DNA from: Pseudomonadota bacterium
GTDB taxonomy: Bacteria > Myxococcota_A > UBA796 > SXON01
DNA: 64,000 bases
Assembly: GCA_005778355.1 (NCBI GenBank)
Contig: SXON01000059.1
Location: 1 to 64,000, forward strand
Direction: 5' to 3'
The notes beneath the pieces were generated by a model. It made no database searches. It was not told where the DNA came from and saw only the letters and a program-made list of their open reading frames with translations. The first letter of the stretch is position 1. Each line of letters opens with the position of its first letter. Made by a program: the position numbers and the translations under genes. Below, piece by piece: positions 47,810 to 56,140 of the stretch.

Positions 47810-48697
47810 TTCGAAGTCGACGCGCCCGTCGTCGCGATCGGCCTCGGCCTGGGCTCCGCCCACCCAGGCCTCGGCGCCACCGAGGAGCTGGTGGACGAGC
47901 CAGGCCGTGGCGTACTCCCCGACCACGGCCTGTCGCGCGGCGTCTTCCGCGCCGCACACCATGGTGCACAGGGAATCGGTGGGGTTCTCGAAGTCGCAGT
48001 GCGAGGCGCCCGGCACCTCCACCAGCCAGTCGGTGCCCCCCATAGTCCAGCCGCGACCGTTGCCCGAGGCGTTGCAGGTGCTGGGCTCGCCGACGAGCCG
48101 CAGCGTGGGCGCGGAAACCTCGCGCGCGGCGTCGCGACCGAGGTCGTCGTAGTCCACGGCGTCGAGCCCCACCACCGCCCCGGCGCCCACCTCGGCGGCG
48201 GCCAGCACCGAGGCCAGGCCCCCGGCGCTGTGGCCCACGAAGGCCCACTGCCCGCCTGCCTCCGCGCGATGGAGCGCAGCCGCGAGCATGTCGTCTGCGA
48301 GGAACTGGCCGTTCTCCTCGTGCCCGCCGAAGGGGCTGGGGAGGTCGACGGTGACCACGAGCAGGCCCCAGGAGGCCGAGTGCCGAGCAGCCTCTGCGTG
48401 GTAGCTCCGCGAGCGAGCGAAACCGTGCGACCAGATCACGACGGGCAGCTCCGACTGGCCCCGGGGAACGAACCACGTCACCGCCTGCCCGCTCACCTCG
48501 CCCTCTTCGCTGTCGACGGCGAAGGGGCCGTCGCCCTCGTCGTAGGCGATCCCCGTCCCGCCACTGTCCTCTGTCCCGCCACTGTCCTCTGTCCCGCCGC
48601 TATCGTCGGTCCCACCGCTGTCGCGGGCGGTCGCTGCGGTGTCGAGCCGCGAGGTACAGGCGAAGAGGAAGGCCAAGAGGAACATCAGGTCTCTCAC
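47807..48697 (-). CDS. Alpha/beta-hydrolase lipoprotein (chlorophyllase/cutinase-like)
   Basis: 296 residues from a GTG. Signal with lipobox LLAFLFACT, then a DSGGTE repeat linker. The hydrolase core has VVIWSHGFARSRSYH (oxyanion), WAFVGHSAGGLAS (Ser nucleophile), an acid near VGLDAVDYDDL or VGEPSTC, and His in VPGASHCDFE. The pattern fits the chlorophyllase/polyester-hydrolase group, which cleaves ester bonds in lipids and polyesters. Divergent from a TetR gene, with an inverted repeat covering its promoter, so TetR control is likely. Confidence 0.82.
   Translation of the reverse strand: MRDLMFLLAFLFACTSRLDTAATARDSGGTDDSGGTEDSGGTEDSGGTGIAYDEGDGPFAVDSEEGEVSGQAVTWFVPRGQSELPVVIWSHGFARSRSYHAEAARHSASWGLLVVTVDLPSPFGGHEENGQFLADDMLAAALHRAEAGGQWAFVGHSAGGLASVLAAAEVGAGAVVGLDAVDYDDLGRDAAREVSAPTLRLVGEPSTCNASGNGRGWTMGGTDWLVEVPGASHCDFENPTDSLCTMVCGAEDAARQAVVGEYATAWLVHQLLGGAEAWVGGAQAEADRDDGRVDFE
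48557..48628 (-). repeat. Four 18-bp direct repeats encoding Asp-Ser-Gly-Gly-Thr-Glu
   Basis: Two perfect and two variant copies of an 18 bp unit in the lipoprotein linker; a likely length-variable tract. Confidence 0.75.
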
Positions 48698-48706
48698 TTG
48701 CCGCCA

Positions 48707-48712
48707 AACCTA
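48707..48712 (-). promoter_or_regulatory. -10 element TAGGTT, near-leaderless start of hydrolase
   Basis: TAGGTT is 9 nt before the GTG at 48697 and overlaps the TetR-type inverted repeat. Confidence 0.4.
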
Positions 48713-48723
48713 CCTCATGGTAG
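48710..48723. promoter_or_regulatory. Candidate TetR operator CTACC-TCAT-GGTAG
   Basis: Perfect 5 bp inverted repeat in the 47 bp between the divergent TetR and hydrolase genes, overlapping the hydrolase -10. Confidence 0.45.
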
Positions 48724-48744
48724 ATACTTCGGCAAGAGAGCCCC

Positions 48745-49377
48745 GTGGACGACTTCCCCCGCCGCCCTGGTCGACCGAGCAGCCCGCTGAGCCGCCGCGC
48801 GCTGGTGGCCGCCGCGCGCGAGGTGTTTGCCACCGAGGGCTTCGCCGGGGCCACCCTCGACGCGATCGCCCGTCGCCTCGACATCCGCAAGCCCTCCTTG
48901 CTCCACCACTTCCCCTCCAAGGATGCCCTCTACGCCGAGGCTGTGGCCACGCTGATCGAGGAGCTGTCGGTCGTCTTCGCCACGGCACTTGGCCCTGCGC
49001 CCTTCCCCGAGCGGCTCGACGCGCTGAGCGAGGCCCTGACGCGCTACCTGGCCGAGCGCCCCGAGGCCGCCGCGCTCCTCCTGCGCGAGCTGGGCGGCCC
49101 GCGCGTGGGACCGCCCGGGGCGCAGGCTGCCGTCAACCTGCTGCGCGCGGCCGTGGCCTTCCTGGAAACCGCCATGGACGCGGGCGAGATCCCGGCCCAG
49201 GATCCCAACCAGCTGGCGCTGTCGGTCGTGGGCCTGCACCTGGTATGGTTCGCGGTGCCCGCCGTCACCGGCGAGCTCAATGGCACCAGTCCCTTCGCGC
49301 CAGAGAGCTTGGATCGGCGCGTCGCGACGGTGTGCGCGCAGGTCCGCGCTCTCTGCGGTCTCCCCTCCCACTCGTAG
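48745..49377 (+). CDS. TetR-family transcriptional regulator
   Basis: 210 residues from a GTG. Helix-turn-helix region AREVFATEGFAGATLDAIARRLDIRK, recognition part LLHHFPSKDALYAEAV. The C-terminal domain is helical (AALLLRELGGPRVG) with no ligand hint. It is divergent from a secreted ester hydrolase across an inverted repeat, so it probably represses that gene and itself. TAGATA about 18 nt upstream may be its -10. Confidence 0.88.
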   Translation: MDDFPRRPGRPSSPLSRRALVAAAREVFATEGFAGATLDAIARRLDIRKPSLLHHFPSKDALYAEAVATLIEELSVVFATALGPAPFPERLDALSEALTRYLAERPEAAALLLRELGGPRVGPPGAQAAVNLLRAAVAFLETAMDAGEIPAQDPNQLALSVVGLHLVWFAVPAVTGELNGTSPFAPESLDRRVATVCAQVRALCGLPSHS

Positions 49378-49392
49378 CGTTCGGAGTCTCGG

Positions 49393-50337
49393 ATGTGGTT
49401 TGTCCTCCTCGTCGCCTGTGAAGCACCCACCGAGGGCTCGGATGTCAAGGCCGGCCCCGGGACACACGACACCGCCCCCGCCGACGACACCGCGGCCCAG
49501 ACCGACACGGCGGGCAGCGACGACGGCGCGACCGGCCACGACAGCGGCGGCGGCGGCGACTCGGGCAGCGCTGAGGAGATCTCGCCGAACGTGGACATCC
49601 GTTCGCCCACCGACGGCGCGCTCCTCGAGAACCCCATCACCTTCGAGGTCCTCCTCAACGACGTGGAGTACGCGGTGCTCGACGCCGACGGCTACGAACT
49701 GGCCCGCGTCGAGGACATGGGCTTGAGCGAGGTGGAGTACGCCTTCTCCGGCACCGGCTACGCCCGTGCGATCACGCTCACCGGCTACAACACGCTCGGC
49801 CACGCGGTGGCGTCCGACAGCATCACCATCGAGATCGACCCCGGCGAGGTAAACCTCGACGTCCCCTACTTCTACCAGTACGACAACGCCAACGAGCCCG
49901 GTTCTACCTGTGGGGTCACCTCGGCGGCCATGCTGGTGGACCACTGGAACCCCGGCAGTGTCACGCCCGACTCGCTCTACCGCAGCTACGGCAAGGCGCA
50001 GGGCCAGTCGCCCGACGCGCTCGCCGCGCTCTACCGGTCAGAGGGGCTACACGCCGACTACACCTACGATGGCACCCGCGCCGAGGTCCGCGCCCACCTC
50101 GATGCCGGCCGCCCGGTGGTGGTGCACGGCTACTGGACCAGCGCCGGCCACGTGGCGGTGATCGTCGGCTACAGCGACACGGACTGGATCGTGAACGACC
50201 CGGCTGGCGACTGGTATACCTGCTATGGCTGCGGAGAGGCCGATCATGTGCGCTACCCGATCGGCGGCGCCTGGGACGATGAGATGAGCTGGGACGGCGA
50301 CGTGTGGTACTCCACAGCGGACAGCGCCGCGTTCTGA
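49393..50337 (+). CDS. C39-like cysteine peptidase lipoprotein
   Basis: 314 residues. Lipobox VLLVACEAP, then an Asp/Thr/Ser/Gly linker to about residue 65. Residues 65-155 are a beta domain (VDIRSPTDGALLENP). The C39-type domain follows: STCGVTSAAMLVDHW with Cys173, SAGHVAVIVGY with His253, and VNDPAGDW supplying the third residue. Such domains cut leader peptides or surface peptides; as a free lipoprotein it is probably an external peptidase. No transporter gene is linked. Confidence 0.8.
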   Translation: MWFVLLVACEAPTEGSDVKAGPGTHDTAPADDTAAQTDTAGSDDGATGHDSGGGGDSGSAEEISPNVDIRSPTDGALLENPITFEVLLNDVEYAVLDADGYELARVEDMGLSEVEYAFSGTGYARAITLTGYNTLGHAVASDSITIEIDPGEVNLDVPYFYQYDNANEPGSTCGVTSAAMLVDHWNPGSVTPDSLYRSYGKAQGQSPDALAALYRSEGLHADYTYDGTRAEVRAHLDAGRPVVVHGYWTSAGHVAVIVGYSDTDWIVNDPAGDWYTCYGCGEADHVRYPIGGAWDDEMSWDGDVWYSTADSAAF

Positions 50338-50351
50338 CCCGTCGCACCGGC

Positions 50352-50357
50352 TAGACT
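50352..50357 (+). promoter_or_regulatory. -10 element TAGACT, near-leaderless start of phosphoesterase
   Basis: TAGACT preceded by GC, 9 nt before the ATG at 50367. Confidence 0.45.
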
Positions 50358-50366
50358 CGCCGCGAG

Positions 50367-51266
50367 ATGTTGCTCCTCCTCGCCTGCACCCCGTCGCCTG
50401 GCCACACTGGCGACAGCGCCGTCGATGCTGGCCCCGTCGAGCCGCTCTTCAGCTTCGTCGTCTTCGCCGACCCGCACGTGACGGCGGACGACGAGCACGC
50501 CGAGCGCCTCCGGACCGCCGTGAAGTGGGTGAATGACAACGCCGAGGCCGAGGGCATCGAGCTCTTGTTCATCGTGGGCGACATCGGCTGGGGCGACGTG
50601 GGGGTCGACCTCGCCAACGAGCTTCTTGGCGCCCTCAGCGTCCCGTGGGTGCCGGTGCTGGGCGACAACGAGGTGCAGTACGGCTCAGAGGAGCGCTTCG
50701 ACGCCGTCTTCTCCCTGCAGTATGCCGCGCTCGCCGAGCAGTTCGAGGGCTTCGACCGTGCCGCTACCCCCGTCGACAACCCCGACTACGGCCTGCAGAG
50801 CTGGTTCCAGGACTTCAGCTTCGACCACCGGGGACTCCACCTGGTGGGCGTGGACTGGAACTCGCGACACATCGGCGGGCTCGAGGGGGAGATGGCCGAC
50901 CTCCACGACTTCGAGGGCGGCAGCTGGGAATGGCTCGCCTCCGACCTCGAGCAGCACGGCGAGGGCGCCAACGACTCGATCGTCTTCTTCTCGCACCACC
51001 CGATGCACCTGAGCCCCGGGGCCTTCGACCTCGAGGAGATCGACCTCCTCGACGGCCTGCTGGCCGCCTACGACGACGCGCTCTACGCCAACTTCGCCGG
51101 GCACTACCACGTCAACGGCGACGAGGCCGACCCGGCGCGCCCCATCGAGGTGCACGTCACCGACGCGATCTGGGACGACACGCTCACGCTCCGGCAGGTC
51201 GACGTGACGGGCAACGCCGCCGTCGCCGAATACACTCACACCCTGGTGGAGTTGCCCTTCGACTAG
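50367..51266 (+). CDS. Calcineurin-like metallophosphoesterase lipoprotein
   Basis: 299 residues. Lipobox MLLLLACTPS. Metal motifs in order: FADPHV (D-x-H), VGDIGW (G-D), LGDNEVQY (G-D-N-E replacing GNHD), FFSHHPMH (H) and FAGHYHVNG (GHxH), which fits a two-metal phosphodiesterase. Likely cleaves phosphate esters or phosphodiesters outside the cell, such as nucleotides or phospholipid headgroups. The stop shares CTAG with the stop of the pseudogene on the other strand. Confidence 0.85.
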   Translation: MLLLLACTPSPGHTGDSAVDAGPVEPLFSFVVFADPHVTADDEHAERLRTAVKWVNDNAEAEGIELLFIVGDIGWGDVGVDLANELLGALSVPWVPVLGDNEVQYGSEERFDAVFSLQYAALAEQFEGFDRAATPVDNPDYGLQSWFQDFSFDHRGLHLVGVDWNSRHIGGLEGEMADLHDFEGGSWEWLASDLEQHGEGANDSIVFFSHHPMHLSPGAFDLEEIDLLDGLLAAYDDALYANFAGHYHVNGDEADPARPIEVHVTDAIWDDTLTLRQVDVTGNAAVAEYTHTLVELPFD

Positions 51267-51639
51267 GGTTTGTCGAGGCGACATGCCCGGGCGGTGAACT
51301 CGCCGAGGGAGGTGCCGCCCCGCGTCGCGACGGCAATCGACGACACGGCCGAGCGCGAGAGCGGGTCGAACTCGACGGCCACGTAGGACTGGCCACGAAC
51401 GCGGCCGTCGGGCGCGACGAGCAGCGTCTCTTTCGACCCGTCGGCCTAGCCAGCGGTCACGTTCAGCACGCGATGCACCACCTCGCCGCCGCCGAGCGGT
51501 CGAAGTCGTAGTCCAGGGGCTCGGCCGGCGGGATCACCGCGCCGTCGACCTCCGCCCATCCCGCGGCGAGCGCCTCGGGGCAGAGCTGTGGCTCGCTTGG
51601 GAATGCAGGCTCAGCGGCGAGGGCGATCGTCGCGAGCAA
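51263..51639 (-). pseudogene. Broken exported-protein gene: frameshift plus in-frame stop
   Basis: From a TTG at 51639 the frame codes for a signal-like MLATIALAAEPAFPSEP and about 60 residues, then stops. Shifting frame at the Gly/Ala-rich stretch near 51490 continues as EVVHRVLNVTAG, a TAG stop near 51447, then KETLLVAPDGRVRGQSYV to a TAG at 51263. The continuity of codon style across both breaks shows one former gene of about 125 codons. TAGCTT lies 9 nt before the start. Sequencing error could also explain the breaks. Confidence 0.65.
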
Positions 51640-51648
51640 CTTCCGTCG

Positions 51649-51654
51649 AAGCTA
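51649..51654 (-). promoter_or_regulatory. -10 element TAGCTT of the broken gene
   Basis: TAGCTT preceded by GC, 9 nt before the TTG at 51639, matching the pattern of intact genes. Confidence 0.35.
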
Positions 51655-51739
51655 GCGCAGGGGGCGCCGGCGGGCCACCGAGACGATTCCTGGCGGATCC
51701 CTGCCTTGCCGAATCCAAAGGATCGATTAGCCACGGTCC

Positions 51740-52879
51740 ATGGGTATCCTCGTCCCCCTAACCATCCTCGTAATCCTTGGTTGTACCGGCATCATCCCCG
51801 ATGAGCCCTCCGAGAAGGACACCTCCGAGAACAATGGCGGCAGCGGCAGCGGGAACGATCGCGACGGCGACGGCACCCCCGATGCGTCGGACTGCGACCC
51901 CGACGACCCCAACACCAACCCCGACGCCAAGGAAGTCTGCAACGGCTTCGACGACAACTGCGATGGCGAAACCGACGAGGGTTACGACTCCACCTGGTAC
52001 GCCGACAACGACAACGACGGATACGGCGCGGGCGAGGCCAAGACCGCCTGCGAGCAGCCTGAGGGCTACGTCGAGCAGAATGGCGATTGCGACGACGGGG
52101 ACAAGAAATACAACCCCGGGGCCGACGAGGAGTGCACCGACGAGCGAGACTACAATTGCGACGGGAGCGTGGCCTACGACGACAACGACAACGACGGCTA
52201 CGCGGCCTGCGAGGACTGCAACGACGACGACAAGGCGGTGCACACCTCCACCTCGGAGACCTGCAACAACAAGGACGACGACTGCGACGGCAAGGTCGAC
52301 GACAACGCCAGCGACTGCGTGGACATGTACGAAGACAAAGACGGCGACGGCTACGGTGGCGACCGCGAGGTGTGCGGCTGCGAGGGCACCGACGGCTACT
52401 CGACCCGCACCGGCGACTGCGACGACGACGACGCCGCGGTGAGCCCAGGCGTGCGTGAAACCTGCGCCACCAGCTACGACGACGACTGCGACGGCAAGAG
52501 CAACGACTACACCGGCGGCAGCGCGCCGGTGGCGAACGCCGGTCGCGACACCAGCGTCGGGGGCGACACGGTCGATTGCGTGGAGAGCGGCTACGGATAC
52601 GAGTGCGACAGCTGCGGCCGGGAGACCGACTCGCTCAGCGGCAGCGCGACCGACGCGGACGGCGACACGATGACCTACAAGTGGACGGTGTCCCCGAGCG
52701 GGCCCAGCATCGACTCTTCCACCTCGGCTACCACCGACGTCACCTTCCCCGAGTTCGCGGCCGAGGAGCCCGGGGCGTGCGCGGAGGAGGACTACACCTT
52801 CACGCTCACCGTCACCGACTGCGCAGGCGAGAGCGACACCGACACGGTCGTCTACACGCTGAGCTGCTGCGGCCGCTGA
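51740..52879 (+). CDS. MopE-type metal-binding repeat lipoprotein with PKD-like domain
   Basis: 379 residues. Lipobox LVILGCTGI (C15). The mature protein carries repeated acidic Cys units such as DASDCDPDDP, VCNGFDDNCDGETDEG, NGDCDDGDKKYNPGA and CNNKDDDCDGKVDD; this is the MopE-like putative metal-binding motif of myxobacterial surface proteins. The C-terminal 110 residues resemble a PKD/Ig-like domain (SLSGSATDADGDTMTYKWTV). Probable Ca or Cu binding and surface adhesion. The N-terminal acidic repeats are distinct from the Asp-Thr linkers elsewhere in the window. Confidence 0.85.
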   Translation: MGILVPLTILVILGCTGIIPDEPSEKDTSENNGGSGSGNDRDGDGTPDASDCDPDDPNTNPDAKEVCNGFDDNCDGETDEGYDSTWYADNDNDGYGAGEAKTACEQPEGYVEQNGDCDDGDKKYNPGADEECTDERDYNCDGSVAYDDNDNDGYAACEDCNDDDKAVHTSTSETCNNKDDDCDGKVDDNASDCVDMYEDKDGDGYGGDREVCGCEGTDGYSTRTGDCDDDDAAVSPGVRETCATSYDDDCDGKSNDYTGGSAPVANAGRDTSVGGDTVDCVESGYGYECDSCGRETDSLSGSATDADGDTMTYKWTVSPSGPSIDSSTSATTDVTFPEFAAEEPGACAEEDYTFTLTVTDCAGESDTDTVVYTLSCCGR

Positions 52880-52897
52880 GCCCGAGGTCGCCTCGTC

Positions 52898-53842
52898 TTG
52901 TGGCGCCACGGCATCGGCTTCGCGGAGTGTTTCGGGCTCTCCCCCCTCGGTGAACGCCTCCGCGAGGCGGCGGTCACCTTCCGGGGCGACCCGAGCACGC
53001 CCCGCTCTCGTTTCGACCACACGAGCCTCGCGCTCCTGCGACCCTCCCTGTCCCTGCCGCTCTGGCTCGGGCGCCAGCCCGGGGGTCGGCTCTCGCCCGT
53101 CTACAACTTCTTCTGCCACGACCAGCCCGATCTCGCGCTCGGCTGGAGCGTGCAAGTGCGGCGCGCTGTGGACTGGCGCGGCGGCCGCCTCACGTACGAC
53201 AGTCACAACGGGACCGATTTCGCGGTGCCCCCGGGGGCGGCGGTGGTCGCAGCGGCGCCCGGAGTGGTGCTGCGCGTCTCGAACGAGTTCAACCGCGGTG
53301 GACTCAAGGTCTTCATCGACCACGGTGACGGCCTCTTCACCAGCTACAACCACCTCGCCCGGGCGCAGGTGCAGGTGGGCGAGCGGGTGGAACGGGGGCA
53401 GCGCCTCGCCCTGAGCGGCGCCAGCGGGATCGACGGCTTCCTGCTCTTCCCCTGGAGCACACCTCACCTCCACCTCAACTGCTGGCTGGACGGCACCTAC
53501 GTGGATCCCTTCGCGCGACCGGGCGAAATCCCCCTCTGGGCCACGGGCGAAAACCAACCGCGACCCTGCCGAGCCCGGCAACACAACGAGGCCTGGGAGC
53601 CGACGGACTGGGACGAACGGGCGATCGAGGCGGCGCTCAGGGCCTGCGTGCACCCCGGGTCGCGTCGTGACATCGAATCGGCGGAGTTTCCCGGGGCGCG
53701 TGGGATGAACACCCACTTCCACATGTCGTACTTCCCAACCCGTTTCACCGCCCGGCCTCGGCTGGTGCGCGGCGCGCACCCGCGCAGCCCGCGGCTGGAC
53801 CTCCCGCTTGCAGCGGAGGAGTACGACGGCGCGCTATTCTGA
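52898..53842 (+). CDS. M23 metallopeptidase-family protein without visible signal peptide
   Basis: 314 residues from the TTG at 52898. M23/LytM ligands are present: SHNGTDFAVP (His...Asp) and TPHLHLNCW (His-x-His); the strand GLFTSYNHLARAQVQVGERV matches the family. No export signal is visible, and the HxH region has an insertion (SGASGIDGFLLFPWSTPH). Residues after about 215 form a separate acidic/aromatic tail (HFHMSYFPTRF). It could be a cytosolic or non-classically exported peptidoglycan peptidase. The start is uncertain. Confidence 0.72.
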   Translation: MWRHGIGFAECFGLSPLGERLREAAVTFRGDPSTPRSRFDHTSLALLRPSLSLPLWLGRQPGGRLSPVYNFFCHDQPDLALGWSVQVRRAVDWRGGRLTYDSHNGTDFAVPPGAAVVAAAPGVVLRVSNEFNRGGLKVFIDHGDGLFTSYNHLARAQVQVGERVERGQRLALSGASGIDGFLLFPWSTPHLHLNCWLDGTYVDPFARPGEIPLWATGENQPRPCRARQHNEAWEPTDWDERAIEAALRACVHPGSRRDIESAEFPGARGMNTHFHMSYFPTRFTARPRLVRGAHPRSPRLDLPLAAEEYDGALF

Positions 53843-53873
53843 GGGCGGCTCGGGACTTGCAGGGGTTCCCTTC

Positions 53874-55097
53874 ATGTTCGTCGCGCTCATGTGCCACGCC
53901 CCCATCGTCGTCCCGGCGGTCGGCGGCGCGCGGTCTGCCCTGTGCGGGGCCACCACCCGGGCGATGCACGAGGTGGCCTTGCGTGCCGTCGCCCACGTGC
54001 CCGACCGCGTTGTCTTGCTCAGCCCCCACTCGCCGCGCCAGAGGCGCCAGTTCTCGGCCTGGTCGGGGCGTCACGTGGGCGACCTCAGCGAGTTCCAGGC
54101 GCCGCACGTGCGCGTCGACCTGCCCGACGCCCCGGAGGTGGCCGAGTCGCTCGGGCTCGGACCGGTCGAGGGTCGCCGACTCGACCACGGGGCGATGGTG
54201 CCGCTCTCTTTCCTCTGGGACGCGGGTTGGCGAGGCCCTACCTCGATCCTCGCCCTGCCCTGGGACGAGATCGACAGCGAATCCGTGGGTCGGGGACTCG
54301 CGGCGCTCCCGGGGCACACGGTCGTCATCGCCTCCGGCGACATGAGCCACCGGCTGCAACCGGGCGCCCCCGCGGGTTTCCATCCCAACGCCCATCGTTT
54401 CGACGATGCCTTCGTGGAAGCCCTCCGTCGTGACGACTGGACCGCCGCCGTGGGGGCCGAGGCCCGGGCCCTGGCGGCGGAAGACGTGGTGCAGTCCACG
54501 AGAGTGGCGATGGTCGCCGCGGAGAAGCCGCTCTGGTCGGAGGTCCTCAACTACGAGGCCCCCTTTGGAGTGGGCTACACCGAGGCCATCCTGCGCGACC
54601 CCTCGCCGCCCTTGTATGCCGTCGCCCGGTACGTCGCGACGCGCTACCTCCACGGGTTCCCGCTGGCAGAGCGGCTAGGGGGCCCGCCGTCGCAGGGGGT
54701 GTTTGTCACGCTGCACCGGCGCGGCGAGCTACGAGGCTGCATCGGGCACGTGGAGGCGCGGCACGGCAGCCTCTGGGACGAGGTGGCAGCCGTCACCCTC
54801 GCCGCCATCCGCGACCCTCGTTTTCCCCCGGTGAGCGCGCCCGAGCTGCCGGAGATCGAGTGGGAGGTGTCGCTCCTCGACCCGCCCGAACGGATCGTCG
54901 GCACGCGCGACCTCGACCCGCGCCGGTACGGGGTGATCGTGAGCCTCGGCAGCCGTCGCGGCCTCCTGCTCCCCGGCCTCGAGGGCATTGATGATCCCCA
55001 CCAGCAAGTGGCGCTGGCGCGTCGAAAGGCCGGCATCGCGCCAAGAGGCGCGGTGAACCTGGAGCGCTTCACCGTGACCAAGGTGGCGCAGCCGTGA
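53874..55097 (+). CDS. AmmeMemoRadiSam proteins B and A fused (MEMO/LigB-like plus AMMECR1)
   Basis: 407 residues from the ATG at 53874 (GGGG ribosome site about 8 nt before). Residues 1-200 match the MEMO/class III extradiol dioxygenase fold: MCHAPIVVPAVGG, LLSPHSPRQRR and IASGDMSHRL supply candidate metal ligands. The C-terminal half is AMMECR1-like: FVTLHRRGELRGCIGHVEA and PPVSAPELPEIEWEVSLL. In many genomes the two domains are separate genes next to the radical SAM protein. Here they are one chain coupled to it (GTGA). The reaction is unknown in all organisms; a redox or modification role is suspected. Confidence 0.88.
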   Translation: MFVALMCHAPIVVPAVGGARSALCGATTRAMHEVALRAVAHVPDRVVLLSPHSPRQRRQFSAWSGRHVGDLSEFQAPHVRVDLPDAPEVAESLGLGPVEGRRLDHGAMVPLSFLWDAGWRGPTSILALPWDEIDSESVGRGLAALPGHTVVIASGDMSHRLQPGAPAGFHPNAHRFDDAFVEALRRDDWTAAVGAEARALAAEDVVQSTRVAMVAAEKPLWSEVLNYEAPFGVGYTEAILRDPSPPLYAVARYVATRYLHGFPLAERLGGPPSQGVFVTLHRRGELRGCIGHVEARHGSLWDEVAAVTLAAIRDPRFPPVSAPELPEIEWEVSLLDPPERIVGTRDLDPRRYGVIVSLGSRRGLLLPGLEGIDDPHQQVALARRKAGIAPRGAVNLERFTVTKVAQP

Positions 55098-56140
55098 ACC
55101 CCGGTCGCTGGTGGCATCGCGACGACGACCACTTCGCCTGCGACCTCTGCCCCCGCGCCTGCGTGCTCGCCCCCGGCCAGCGGGGATTCTGCTTCGTCCG
55201 GCAGGCCACCGACCACGGCATCGAGCTCACCACCTACGGTCGCTCGAGCGGCTTCTGTCTCGATCCCATCGAGAAGAAGCCGCTATTCCACTTTCTACCA
55301 GGTACGGCCACGCTGTCGTTTGGCACGGCGGGCTGCAACCTCGGCTGCAAGTTCTGCCAGAACTGGGAAATCTCCAGGGCCCGCGAGGCCGACCGGCTGG
55401 TGGAGCACGCCAGCCCCGAGGCGATCGCGCGCGCCGCGGTGCGCTCCGGCGCACGCTCGGTGGCGTTTACCTACAACGACCCGGTGATCTTCGCGGAGTA
55501 CGCGATCGACGTGGCCGAGGCCTGCCACGCGGTGGGCGTGGCCGCCGTCGCGGTGACCGCCGGCTACATCAGCCCCGGGGCGCGCGAGGCCTTCTTCAAG
55601 CCGATCGACGCGGTGAACGTGGATCTCAAGGCCTTCACCGAGGATTTCTACCGTCGCATGTGCTACGGGCACCTGGAGCCGGTGAAGGACACCCTGCGCT
55701 GGCTGGTTCACCACGCCAAGGTGTGGACCGAGATCACGACGTTGCTCATTCCCGGCGAGAACGACAGCGACCCGGAGATCGACGCGCTGTGCCAGTGGGT
55801 AGCCCGGGAGCTCGGCCCCGATGTGCCCCTCCACTTCACGGCCTTTCACCCAGACTTCAAGCTCGACCGCCCGGCCACCCCGCCGACCACCATCCGTCGC
55901 GCCCGGATGCACGCCCTGGCCGCTGGCCTCAGGCACGTGTACACCGGCAACCTGCACGACCCCGAGGGACAGGCCACGCGATGCGCAGCCTGCGGCGAGG
56001 TGCTCATCGCTCGCGATGGCTACGAGCTCACCCGCTGGCGACTACGCGACGGTCGTTGCCCCTGCGGGACGAGGCTGCCTGGGCACTTCGAGGCCATGCC
56101 CGGGTCCTGGGGCTCGCGGCGAATGCCCGTCAGAATCTAG
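55094..56140 (+). CDS. amrS: AmmeMemoRadiSam system radical SAM enzyme AmrS
   Basis: 348 residues from a GTG overlapping the fused partner stop. The radical SAM site GCNLGCKFCQNW has C81, C85 and C88. An N-terminal CDLCPRACVLAPGQRGFC cluster and a C-terminal CAACGEVLIA...CPCG suggest extra metal sites, as in this family (related to pyruvate-formate lyase activases). It should generate a 5'-deoxyadenosyl radical for modification of a partner or product. The stop shares CTAG with the convergent propeller-cytochrome gene. Confidence 0.92.
   Translation: MNPGRWWHRDDDHFACDLCPRACVLAPGQRGFCFVRQATDHGIELTTYGRSSGFCLDPIEKKPLFHFLPGTATLSFGTAGCNLGCKFCQNWEISRAREADRLVEHASPEAIARAAVRSGARSVAFTYNDPVIFAEYAIDVAEACHAVGVAAVAVTAGYISPGAREAFFKPIDAVNVDLKAFTEDFYRRMCYGHLEPVKDTLRWLVHHAKVWTEITTLLIPGENDSDPEIDALCQWVARELGPDVPLHFTAFHPDFKLDRPATPPTTIRRARMHALAAGLRHVYTGNLHDPEGQATRCAACGEVLIARDGYELTRWRLRDGRCPCGTRLPGHFEAMPGSWGSRRMPVRI

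Noticed and set aside
46457-48790. 777-codon plus-strand open frame
   Set aside because: Antisense of the amidase and hydrolase genes, both of which carry clear motifs.
51758-53779. 673-codon minus-strand open frame
   Set aside because: Antisense to the MopE-like and M23 genes; Val-rich tract comes from reversed GAC codons.
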